Assembly: GCA_024515975.1 (NCBI GenBank)
Contig: JAMSKV010000015.1
Span: forward strand, 21,391 to 85,390
DNA: 64,000 nucleotides
From: Endosaccharibacter trunci
Lineage (GTDB): Bacteria > Pseudomonadota > Alphaproteobacteria > Acetobacterales > Acetobacteraceae
Direction: 5' to 3'
Positions 37,434 through 46,025 of this stretch are shown here, piece by piece (within the stretch, counting starts at the first letter, position 1; each line of letters begins with the position of its first letter). The notes below the pieces were generated by a model that was not told where the DNA came from, did not search any database, and was given only the letters and a program-made list of their open reading frames with translations. Made by a program: the position numbers and the translations under genes.

Positions 37434-40400
37434 TGCCGGACTCCACCCCTCCGGCGACGCCGCGCCGCTCCGTGCGCCGGATCGTCGCCTGGCTGCTCGG
37501 GATCCTGATCGGCCTGCCGGTCGGGCTCGTCGTTCTCGCGCTCGTGGTGGTGCCGATCGGCGCCAATACCGGGCCGGGGCGTCGGCTGATCGAGCAGCAG
37601 GCTGCGTCGCTGACCGGCGGCATGATCCGCATCGACGGGCTGGGCGGCCGCTTCCCCGATGCGCTGACCGCGCGCCGAATCCAGGTGACGGACTGGAAAG
37701 GGCCCTGGCTGACCATAGACGGGCTGCAGCTCGACTGGTCGCCGCTCGCCCTGCTCGGCATGACGGCGCATGTGGAGCGGGCGGAGGCCGAGCGCATCGT
37801 CGTCGATCGCCTGCCCAATGCGGATCCGCATGCCAAGCCGTCGCCGCCGGCAAAACCCGGCACGAAGAGCGGCCTGCATCTCGCCATCCGCATCGACTCG
37901 CTGCGGATCGCACGGTTCGAGGTCGGGCAGGCCGTCGCCGGCGCGCCGATGGTGCTGTCGGCCAATGGACACGCCCGTATCGCCGATCTGGCGCCGATCC
38001 TCGACGGCGCCGCGATCGACACCCTGCCGAACACCGATCTGGCGCTCGACATCAGGCGTCTCGATCAGCCGGGCGGCGTCACGCTCTCCACGCTGATCAC
38101 CCCAGGCCGCCTCGCCCTGCACGCCGCGGTCGAGGACGGCGAGACCGGCTTCGTCGCCACTCTCGGCCATCTGCCTGTGCTGGCGCCGCTGCATCTCCGG
38201 CTCGATCTCGACGGTCCGCGCAGCGCCGATACGCTCGCTCTCACCGGCACGGCCGGAAACACGCGCACGGGCGTGCTCGATCTCGGCGCGCATGGCGTGA
38301 TCGATCTCATAAGGCCGCATTTCGATGTGGCTCTGGCGCTGCACGCGCCGGCGATGCAGCCCTTGCCGTCCGTGAGATGGAACAGGCTGGCACTTGACGC
38401 GCATCTGGTCGGCACGCCGGCCGCGCCCGGCGGGCAGGGCACGCTCGCCATCGACGAGCTGGCCGCCTCCGGCGCCGGGGTGAACACGCTGAACGCCCGC
38501 TTCGGCGGCGACGAGACCAGCGGTCCGATCACCCTGCATCTGGTAGCGGACGGGGTTCGCATTCCGGGTCCCAGCCCGACCCTTCTCGCCGCGGCGCCCC
38601 TGGTGCTGGATGCGCGCTACGACCCGCATGCCGCGTCGCGTCCGGTGGAGCTGTCGCTGGCCCATCCGCTCGCCGCCATCACCGGGCGGGTGAATACGCA
38701 GCCCTCGCCCAACGGCGCGCTGCATATCGTGCTGCCGGATCTCGGTCCGCTCGCCGCTGCCGCCAGCACCGCCCTGGCCGGGCATGCGGCGCTCGATCTT
38801 GGTTTCCGCCTGTCCGGGCAGAAGGCCGATGCCACCCTGTCCGGACCGATCGTCATCACCGGTGGCCAGCCCCAGGCGGTCGGGCTCATCGGACAGACCG
38901 GGCGGATCGCGCTCGACGCCGGCAAGGATGGCAGCGATCTCGTGCTGCGCAGTCTGGCCCTCAATGGCGACGCGCTGCATCTCAAGGCCAGCGGCACCGA
39001 CAAGAGCAACGTGCTGGATGCGCGCTTCGGGCTCGATCTGCCCGCTCTGGCAAAGGCCCTCCCGAGCCTGCGCGGCGGCCTGTTGATCAGCGGCACGGCG
39101 CAGGGGCCGACCGACGATCTGTCCGCGCATCTTCTGGCCGACGGCACCCCGGGCACGGCCACCCTGCCGCCTGGCAAGCTGCATCTGGTGGTCGACGCCG
39201 CGCATCTGCCGAAGGCGCCGCAAGGCACGATCGCTCTGGACGGCACGCTGGACCGTGCTCCGCTCACCGTGCGGGCGGAGGCGGCTCGTCTCGCCGACGG
39301 CACGCTGCATCTGGTGCTGAACGCGCTGGACTGGAAGAGCGCCACCGGCCGCGCCGATATGAGCCTGCCGGCCGGGGCCAAACTGCCGCTGGGTTCGCTG
39401 CATCTCCACATGGCCCGTCTGGCCGATCTGCGCGCCGTGATCGGCCAGCCGATCAGTGGCGCGGTGCAGGCCGATATCCAGACCGAGCAGCCGGCGGGCG
39501 CCGCTGCCCCGCGGGTTCTGGTGGATGTGCGCGCCGATGGCGGCACCGCAACCGCGCGGGTGGGCAAGCTCGTCCTGCAAGGCGACGTGCGCGATCCGCT
39601 TGGCAAGCTCGCGGTCAATCTGGCTCTGGATGCGAGCGGCATCGACGCCGCCGGCGTGTCCGGACGGGCCCATGCCACGGCGCGCGGCCCGGAGGACGCG
39701 CTCGACATCGCCGCGCGTGCCGACATGATCGCCGCCGGCGCGCCGGCGACGCTGGATACGTCGCTCCGGCTCGATCTGCCGCAGAAGCGGGTGGCGATCA
39801 GCCGTCTCGCCGCCACCGGCAAGGGCGAGGCGCTGCGGCTACTCGCTCCGGCTTCGGTCGCGTTCGGCGCCGAGAAATCGGTGGATCGGCTGCGTCTGTC
39901 CGTGGCGCCCGCCAGCGGCGGCGCGGCGCCCGCCTTGGTCGATCTGCGTGGGCAGATCATGCCGAAACTCGATCTCGACGCCGAGATCAGCAACGTGACG
40001 CCGGCGCTCGCCAAGCCCTTCGCACCGACGCTGGATGCAGCCGGCACGATCGGCCTGCAGGCGCATCTGACCGGCACCACCGCGGAACCGGGCGGCACGG
40101 TGCGGCTGCGAGCGACCGGGTTGAAGCTCCGCACCGGTCCGGCCGCCTCCCTGCCGCCGGCCTCCTTAAACGCCGACGTGGCGCTGGCCGGGAAGAGTGC
40201 CCGTGTGGATGCGAGGCTGGGCGCAGGGCCGGATGTGTCGCTGACCGTGAACGGCACGGCGCCGCTCTCCGCCACCGGTCCGATCGCCCTGCGCGCGGAC
40301 GGGCGCGTCGATCTGCGCCTGGCCAATGCGGTTCTGGGTGCGCAAGGGCGCGAGGTGGAGGGCGTGGTCCAGCTCGCTTTGGCCGCGGGCGGTTCGGCGC

Positions 40401-41599
40401 GCGATCCGAGGCTGACCGGTACGATCCAGCTCAACAACGGCCAGTTCCAGGATTTCGGCCAGGGCGTGCGCCTGACCGCGATCAACGCGCTGATCCGCGC
40501 GGACGACAAGGTGATCTCCATCGACCGTCTCGTCGCCCATGCCGGCGGCGGCACCATCGGCGCAAGCGGCACGGTGGGCGCGCTGCAGCCCGGCCTGCCG
40601 GTCGATCTGCACGTGGTCGCCAGCAAGGCGCGTCCCTTGTCGAGCGATCTGCTGACTGCGACCCTGGACGCCGATCTGCGCATTCGCGGCCAGGCGGCCA
40701 CGCGCGTGGATGTCGGCGGCACCGTCACCATCGACGGTGCCTCCATCAATGTGCCGAACGGTCTGCCGCCTTCCGTGGCGCGGCTCGACGTGATCCGTCC
40801 CGGCCAGAAGCCGCCCACGGCCAGCGATGCCGCCGCCCTGTTGATTGGGCTCGACCTGACCCTGAACGCGCCGGGGGAGATCTTCGTGCGCGGGCATGGG
40901 CTGGATGCTGAGCTGGGCGGGCGGCTGCATGTGGGCGGCACCTCGGCCGCTCCGGTGATCGCCGGCGGGTTCGATCTCCGCCGCGGCACCTTCGATCTGG
41001 CCGGAATCTCGCTCGCCTTCACCAAGGGCCGCGTCGGTTTCAACGGCGCCGGCGTCAATCACAAGATCGATCCGTCGCTCGACTTCGTGGCGCAAAGCGT
41101 CGTCAACGGGACCGTGGCGCAGCTGAATGTCGGCGGCTACGCCTCGGCGCCGAAGATCTCGCTGAGCTCGACACCGCCTTTGCCGCAGGACCAGATCCTG
41201 GCGCTGATTCTGTTCGGGCAGGAGATGAAGTCCCTGAGCCCGCTACAGATCGCGCAGATCGCCACGGCCCTGGCCTCCCTCACCGGCTCCGGCGGCGGGT
41301 TCGATCCGCTGGGCACGCTGCGGAAATCGCTGGGTCTCGACCGTCTCTCGGTCGGCAGCGGCGGCAACAACGGCAGCGGCGCCAGCGTGGAGGCCGGCAA
41401 ATACGTCGCGCGCGGCGTTTATGTCGGCGCCAAACAGGCGACCAGCGGCGGCGGCACCCAGGCCCAGGTGCAGATCGACCTGACCCGCCGGCTGAAGCTG
41501 CTGACCACAGTGGGGACCGGCGGCGTGACCACGGGCGTGATCACGCCGGAGAACGATCCCGGCAGTTCGGTCGCGCTGAAATACCAGTTTCAGTATTGA
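37433..41599 (+). CDS. tamB: TamB-family translocation and assembly module protein
   Basis: A 1388-residue inner-membrane-anchored protein with one N-terminal transmembrane helix (about 20-42), a very long beta-rich periplasmic section, and the DUF490 (TamB) C-terminal domain with GGFDLRRGTFDLAGISLAFT and a final strand ending SSVALKYQFQY. TamB bridges the periplasm and works with TamA; such proteins may also carry phospholipids. The start overlaps the tamA stop (TGATG), showing tight coupling. Confidence 0.95.
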   Translation: MPDSTPPATPRRSVRRIVAWLLGILIGLPVGLVVLALVVVPIGANTGPGRRLIEQQAASLTGGMIRIDGLGGRFPDALTARRIQVTDWKGPWLTIDGLQLDWSPLALLGMTAHVERAEAERIVVDRLPNADPHAKPSPPAKPGTKSGLHLAIRIDSLRIARFEVGQAVAGAPMVLSANGHARIADLAPILDGAAIDTLPNTDLALDIRRLDQPGGVTLSTLITPGRLALHAAVEDGETGFVATLGHLPVLAPLHLRLDLDGPRSADTLALTGTAGNTRTGVLDLGAHGVIDLIRPHFDVALALHAPAMQPLPSVRWNRLALDAHLVGTPAAPGGQGTLAIDELAASGAGVNTLNARFGGDETSGPITLHLVADGVRIPGPSPTLLAAAPLVLDARYDPHAASRPVELSLAHPLAAITGRVNTQPSPNGALHIVLPDLGPLAAAASTALAGHAALDLGFRLSGQKADATLSGPIVITGGQPQAVGLIGQTGRIALDAGKDGSDLVLRSLALNGDALHLKASGTDKSNVLDARFGLDLPALAKALPSLRGGLLISGTAQGPTDDLSAHLLADGTPGTATLPPGKLHLVVDAAHLPKAPQGTIALDGTLDRAPLTVRAEAARLADGTLHLVLNALDWKSATGRADMSLPAGAKLPLGSLHLHMARLADLRAVIGQPISGAVQADIQTEQPAGAAAPRVLVDVRADGGTATARVGKLVLQGDVRDPLGKLAVNLALDASGIDAAGVSGRAHATARGPEDALDIAARADMIAAGAPATLDTSLRLDLPQKRVAISRLAATGKGEALRLLAPASVAFGAEKSVDRLRLSVAPASGGAAPALVDLRGQIMPKLDLDAEISNVTPALAKPFAPTLDAAGTIGLQAHLTGTTAEPGGTVRLRATGLKLRTGPAASLPPASLNADVALAGKSARVDARLGAGPDVSLTVNGTAPLSATGPIALRADGRVDLRLANAVLGAQGREVEGVVQLALAAGGSARDPRLTGTIQLNNGQFQDFGQGVRLTAINALIRADDKVISIDRLVAHAGGGTIGASGTVGALQPGLPVDLHVVASKARPLSSDLLTATLDADLRIRGQAATRVDVGGTVTIDGASINVPNGLPPSVARLDVIRPGQKPPTASDAAALLIGLDLTLNAPGEIFVRGHGLDAELGGRLHVGGTSAAPVIAGGFDLRRGTFDLAGISLAFTKGRVGFNGAGVNHKIDPSLDFVAQSVVNGTVAQLNVGGYASAPKISLSSTPPLPQDQILALILFGQEMKSLSPLQIAQIATALASLTGSGGGFDPLGTLRKSLGLDRLSVGSGGNNGSGASVEAGKYVARGVYVGAKQATSGGGTQAQVQIDLTRRLKLLTTVGTGGVTTGVITPENDPGSSVALKYQFQY

Positions 41600-41650
41600 T
41601 GGGGTGCTTCGCCCCGGTCATGTCGAGCGGGGGCACGTATCTGGCCGGAC

Positions 41651-41732
41651 GTTCTTCACAGAAAGAACTAAAGGATTTTCATCCGTTCGGCTGCGTGCCA
41701 CGCCGCACACCCGGAACCCGACGGATGAAAAT
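41651..41732. repeat. Palindromic intergenic element, copy 3
   Basis: Between the convergent tamB and M1 peptidase genes. A hairpin GTTCTT/AAGAAC at 41651-41668 is followed by a perfect 12-base inverted repeat, ATTTTCATCCGT (41675-41686) and ACGGATGAAAAT (41721-41732), around a GC-rich loop. The second hairpin seen in other copies is only partly recognisable further right. Confidence 0.8.
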
Positions 41733-41767
41733 CATCCTGCGCTTTCCCCTCGAAGGAGAAGCCTCGC

Positions 41768-43855
41768 CTATGGCGTGACGGCCACGCTGTTGTTGTTCCT
41801 GTCGGTATCCGGCAGCTTGTGATCCGGGTCCAGCGTCAGCGAGCGCACGCGCTCCGTGGTCGGCAGGTCGACCTGCACAATGTTGCCCTTCATCCAGCTT
41901 TCCACCGGCACGGAAACGGTCGTGGTGGTGCCGTTCTCCAGCGTGATGGCCAGCTTGGCCGGCATCACCAGCCAGCCCTTGTTCACCAGAGTCACGTGAA
42001 GACCCTTGGCGGGATCGTGGTCCACATAGGCGGCCGACTGGATGCCCAGATCCAGCGTCCAGTTGTGCTGGTACCAGCCGCGCCACCACCAGCTCAGATC
42101 CTCGCCTGCCTCGCTGCTCATGAAGCGGAAGAAATCGTATGGCGTCGGATGCTTGTAGGCCCATGACGCGATGTAGCGGCGGAAGGCCGGGTCGAACCGG
42201 TCCGGTCCCAGGATCTGTTCGCGCAGCAGGACCAGCCCCAGCGCCGATTTGAAATAGGTCAGCGGGTGCCGGTAGCGCTCGATCACCTGGTCCGACGGCG
42301 CCAGCATGGACGGCATATTGGGGTCGCGCAGCCAGGGGATGATTTCGTCCACCGGATTGCCGCCGCCGGGCGCGAATTCCGGATCGCGCTTGGGCGCGTA
42401 TTCGCCGTGGTTGAAATGATCCGAGGCGTACACGTCGATGAAAGTGTTGAAGCCCTCGTCGACGAACGCGTCGCGACGCTCGTTGGAGCCGACGATCATC
42501 GGGAACCAGCCATGGCCGAGCTCGTGCGTGGTGATCCAGAACAATTCCTTGCCCTTGTCCTCGACCCCGTCGAACGCCATGCCCGGATATTCCATGCCTG
42601 CGCCGTGACCGGCGAGGTTGACCGCGTTGGGCCATGGGAAGGGAAACCATTGGGCGGAGAAATACTCGATCGCGTGCTTCACGTATTCGGTGGAGCGCTT
42701 CCAGTTCTCCGTGGCCTCCACAGGATAGATCGACATCGCGAGACGCGGCTGCGGCTTCATGCCCGGCGCCGGCGACACGTCCGGCAGGTCGATATGCGCC
42801 GCATCCCAGGCGAAGGCGGGCGAGGCGGCGAAGGCCACGTCGCGCGTGTTGTTCATGCGGAAATGCCAGGTCAGCGTGCCGGAGCGGGTCGGGCGGCTGT
42901 TCGGATCGGTCACTTCCGATGGCGTGCGGATCATCACCGTCTTGTCGCTGCGTCCGGCCTCGGCCAGACGTTTGCGCTCCTCGGCGGTCAGCACCTGCTG
43001 CGGGTTCAGCAGCGCGCCGGAACCCTCGACGATGAAGTTCCACGGCACCGTCACGCTGTAATCGATGTCGCCGTATTCCAGATAGAATTCCTGGCCGATA
43101 TAGGGCGCCGTGTCCCAGCCGCGCAGGTCGTCATAGACCGCCATGCGGGGAAACCATTGCCCCATCTCGTAGATGTCGCCATTGCGCGTGGCCATCACCC
43201 CCATGCGGCCGCCCCATGTCCCCGGCACGGTGAAATGCCAGGCCACATGCAGTTTCAGACGGCCGCCCTTGGCCGCCAGGGCGGCGGGCAGGGTGATGCG
43301 CATGCGCGTGTCGGAGACCAGGAACGGCACGTCGATCAGCTTGCCGCCGGCACCCTCGATGCGGACGCTCTCGATCTGGTCGCCGTCCGTGCTGTTGCCG
43401 GACAGGTAGTTGTCGGAAAAACGGGCGCGGCTGTCCTTGCGATAGATGTTCTGGTCGAGCTGCATCCAGAGCTCGTCCAGCGCGTCGGGCGAGTTGTTGG
43501 TGTAGGACAGCACCTCCTCGCCGCGCAGCGTGTGGGTGGCCGGATCGATTGACGCCTTGATCGTGGTGTCGACGCGGTTCTGCCAGTAGGCCGGCCCGGG
43601 CAGGCCGCTGCCGGAGCGATACATGTTCGGCCGGTTGCCCATGTCGAACGGCGCGAAGATCACCGCCGGGTCGGGCGTGCCGGGCGGCTTCGGCGGCGCG
43701 TCGGAGGGCTGGGTCACCGCACGATGGTTCACGGGCTGGGCGCCCGGCGGCGCCGGAGGGGGCGCGGCGTTTGCCGAGGCATCGGCGAGCGCGGCCAGAA
43801 GCGGGGGAACGGCGGCGAAGGCCAGGAGAACGGCGCGGCGGCAGGGGATTCTCAT
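41768..43855 (-). CDS. M1-family zinc metallopeptidase
   Basis: A secreted 695-residue peptidase. The ATG at 43855 begins a signal peptide (cleavage after SANAA), and the longer frame is ignored. HELGHGW plus a downstream glutamate (AFVDEGFNTF) form the zinc site, and GAGMEYPGM replaces the GAMEN exopeptidase motif. An N-terminal beta domain and a C-terminal domain flank it. It is divergent from an AEH-like hydrolase, 140 bases away, so both could act on peptides or ester-linked amino acids outside the cytoplasm. Confidence 0.9.
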   Translation of the reverse strand: MRIPCRRAVLLAFAAVPPLLAALADASANAAPPPAPPGAQPVNHRAVTQPSDAPPKPPGTPDPAVIFAPFDMGNRPNMYRSGSGLPGPAYWQNRVDTTIKASIDPATHTLRGEEVLSYTNNSPDALDELWMQLDQNIYRKDSRARFSDNYLSGNSTDGDQIESVRIEGAGGKLIDVPFLVSDTRMRITLPAALAAKGGRLKLHVAWHFTVPGTWGGRMGVMATRNGDIYEMGQWFPRMAVYDDLRGWDTAPYIGQEFYLEYGDIDYSVTVPWNFIVEGSGALLNPQQVLTAEERKRLAEAGRSDKTVMIRTPSEVTDPNSRPTRSGTLTWHFRMNNTRDVAFAASPAFAWDAAHIDLPDVSPAPGMKPQPRLAMSIYPVEATENWKRSTEYVKHAIEYFSAQWFPFPWPNAVNLAGHGAGMEYPGMAFDGVEDKGKELFWITTHELGHGWFPMIVGSNERRDAFVDEGFNTFIDVYASDHFNHGEYAPKRDPEFAPGGGNPVDEIIPWLRDPNMPSMLAPSDQVIERYRHPLTYFKSALGLVLLREQILGPDRFDPAFRRYIASWAYKHPTPYDFFRFMSSEAGEDLSWWWRGWYQHNWTLDLGIQSAAYVDHDPAKGLHVTLVNKGWLVMPAKLAITLENGTTTTVSVPVESWMKGNIVQVDLPTTERVRSLTLDPDHKLPDTDRNNNSVAVTP

Positions 43856-43994
43856 GCCGCGTATCGTTGCGGCGATGACGCCCGCGCGCAAGACTCCGGC
43901 AACATTGTGTAAAAAAATGCCCGCTCCGCCTTGCCGAGCCCGCGTGCGCGGGGTCATGTGCCGGCCCGGGTCCTTACAGAACCGGGATGATTTG

Positions 43995-45977
43995 ATGACA
44001 CGTTGCGCCTTCCGCAGCCTTCTCGCCGCAGGCACCGCCCTTCTGCTGACGGCGGCGCCCCCTCTGGTCGCACCGTCCCTGGCCGACCCCGATCCGGCCG
44101 GCTCCAAGATCGAGCGGGCCGCGGCCGCACAGGCGGGCGGCGACATTCCGGGCGACTTCAAGCCGGTGCGGGACGGATTCGACTACACGCGGCGCGAGGC
44201 GATGATCCCGATGCGCGACGGGGTGAAGCTGTTCACGGTGATCATGATCCCGAAGAACGCGGCCCATGCGCCGATGATGCTGGATCGCACGCCCTATAGC
44301 GCCGACGAACTCACCGGCTCCGGCCATGGCGGTCCGCTGCTGCGGCAGAACCTGTTTCCCGCCTATGCCGAACTGGCCGAACACGGCTACATCATCGTCG
44401 CGCAGGACGTGCGCGGGAAATACGGCTCCGGTGGCGCTTACACCATGAACCGGCCGGTGCGCGGCCCGCTCAATTCCACCCAGACCGACAACCCGACCGA
44501 TACCTACGACACGATTTCCTGGCTGGTGAAGAACGTCCCCGAAAGCAACGGCCGCGTCGGCACCATCGGCACGTCCTATGACGGGTTCACCAGCCTGATG
44601 AGCTTGATCCATCCGAACCCGGCGCTGAAGGCGGCGGTGCCGATGAACCCGATGGTCGATACCTGGAAGGGCGACGACTGGTTCCACAACGGCGCCTTCC
44701 GCGAAGAGATGATGAGCTACGTCTACGAGCAGACGGCGGCGAAGAAATCCGACCAGAACTGGTTCGCGCTGCGCTACGACGACTACGACACCTTCCTGCA
44801 TTACGGCTCCGCCGGCGCGTTCGGCACCGCCATGGGGATGGATCAGCTGCCCTTCTGGAACCGTCTGAAGCAGCACCCGGCCTATGACGGGTTCTGGCAG
44901 AACCAGGCGGTGGACAGGCTGCTGGCGCAGGCGCCGCTGACGGTACCGACGCTTCTGGTCGACAGCCAGTGGGACCAGGAAGACATCTATGGCGCGCCGG
45001 CGGTCTGGCGGGCGATGCAGGGCAAGCCCGGCGCCGACAATCTCTATCTGGTCATGGGCCCGTGGTACCACGGCGAGGAGAACAAGGACGCGTCCTCGCT
45101 CGGCGAGCTCGACTGGGGCGAGGATACCGGCAGGTGGTTCCGTGAGAACGTGATGATCCCGTTCCTGGACGCGCATCTCAAGGATAACGGCAAGCCGGCC
45201 GATATCGCCCGCGTCACCTCCTACACCTCCGGCATCGACCAGTGGCAGCGCCTGTCGCATTGGCCGGAAGCCGAACCGACAACGCCGCTCTATCTCGAAG
45301 CGAAGGGCGGGCTGTCGCTCGGCACGGCGCCCGCATCCGGGGGCGAGGCATTCGATCAGTATGTGAGCGATCCTGCCAAGCCGGTGACCTATCGCGCGCG
45401 TCCCAACCGCGCGCCCTATGTGAAGGGCTCCACCTGGCGTACCTGGCTGGTCGACGACCAGCGCTTTGCCGCGGCGCGCCCCGACGTGCTGGTGTACGAG
45501 AGTGCGCCGCTCGACAAGCCGCTGCATCTGGCTGGCCGGCCGCTCGCCGATCTGTTCGCCTCCACCAGCGGCACGGACAGCGACTGGGTGGTGAAGCTGA
45601 TCGACGTCTATCCCGACATCGTGCCGGAAAAGCCGACCATGGGCGGATTCCAGCTTCCGGTGACGATGGACATCCTGCGCGGCCGCTATCGCGACGATCC
45701 GGCGCATCCGAGCCCGATCCCGGCGAACAAGGTGGTGGAATACAAGCTGCCGCTGACCGATATCGACCACGTGTTCCTGCCCGGGCACAGGATCATGATG
45801 CAGATCCAGTCGAGCTGGTTCCCGCTCTATGATCGGAACCCGCAGACCTACGTGCCGAACATCTTCGACGCGCCACCGTCCGCCTATGTGCAGACCACGC
45901 AGCGCGTGTTCCATGCGCCGGGCGAGGAGAGCCGGATCGAACTGCCCGTTGTCCCTTGGACCAATGCGCCTCAGTAA
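43995..45977 (+). CDS. CocE/NonD hydrolase, alpha-amino acid ester hydrolase-like
   Basis: A 660-residue periplasmic serine hydrolase of the X-Pro dipeptidyl-peptidase/CocE family. The signal peptide ends near PSLADP, an alpha/beta-hydrolase domain carries the nucleophile in GTSYDGF, and a C-terminal jelly-roll domain follows (about 440-655). This matches the alpha-amino acid ester hydrolases known from Acetobacter and Xanthomonas, which cleave and acylate beta-lactam side chains; the physiological substrate is unclear. An upstream in-frame extension was excluded because the signal peptide starts here. Confidence 0.87.
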   Translation: MTRCAFRSLLAAGTALLLTAAPPLVAPSLADPDPAGSKIERAAAAQAGGDIPGDFKPVRDGFDYTRREAMIPMRDGVKLFTVIMIPKNAAHAPMMLDRTPYSADELTGSGHGGPLLRQNLFPAYAELAEHGYIIVAQDVRGKYGSGGAYTMNRPVRGPLNSTQTDNPTDTYDTISWLVKNVPESNGRVGTIGTSYDGFTSLMSLIHPNPALKAAVPMNPMVDTWKGDDWFHNGAFREEMMSYVYEQTAAKKSDQNWFALRYDDYDTFLHYGSAGAFGTAMGMDQLPFWNRLKQHPAYDGFWQNQAVDRLLAQAPLTVPTLLVDSQWDQEDIYGAPAVWRAMQGKPGADNLYLVMGPWYHGEENKDASSLGELDWGEDTGRWFRENVMIPFLDAHLKDNGKPADIARVTSYTSGIDQWQRLSHWPEAEPTTPLYLEAKGGLSLGTAPASGGEAFDQYVSDPAKPVTYRARPNRAPYVKGSTWRTWLVDDQRFAAARPDVLVYESAPLDKPLHLAGRPLADLFASTSGTDSDWVVKLIDVYPDIVPEKPTMGGFQLPVTMDILRGRYRDDPAHPSPIPANKVVEYKLPLTDIDHVFLPGHRIMMQIQSSWFPLYDRNPQTYVPNIFDAPPSAYVQTTQRVFHAPGEESRIELPVVPWTNAPQ

Positions 45978-45985
45978 GAGCAGAC

Positions 45986-46019
45986 AGCGTCTTGGAGCCG
46001 TCTGATGCTCCAAGACGCT
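45986..46019. terminator. Bidirectional hairpin terminator
   Basis: A perfect 13-base stem (AGCGTCTTGGAGC with GCTCCAAGACGCT) and 8-base loop sit between the convergent hydrolase and helicase genes. It marks the left edge of the AT-rich island. Confidence 0.75.
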
Positions 46020-46025
46020 TGGCTT

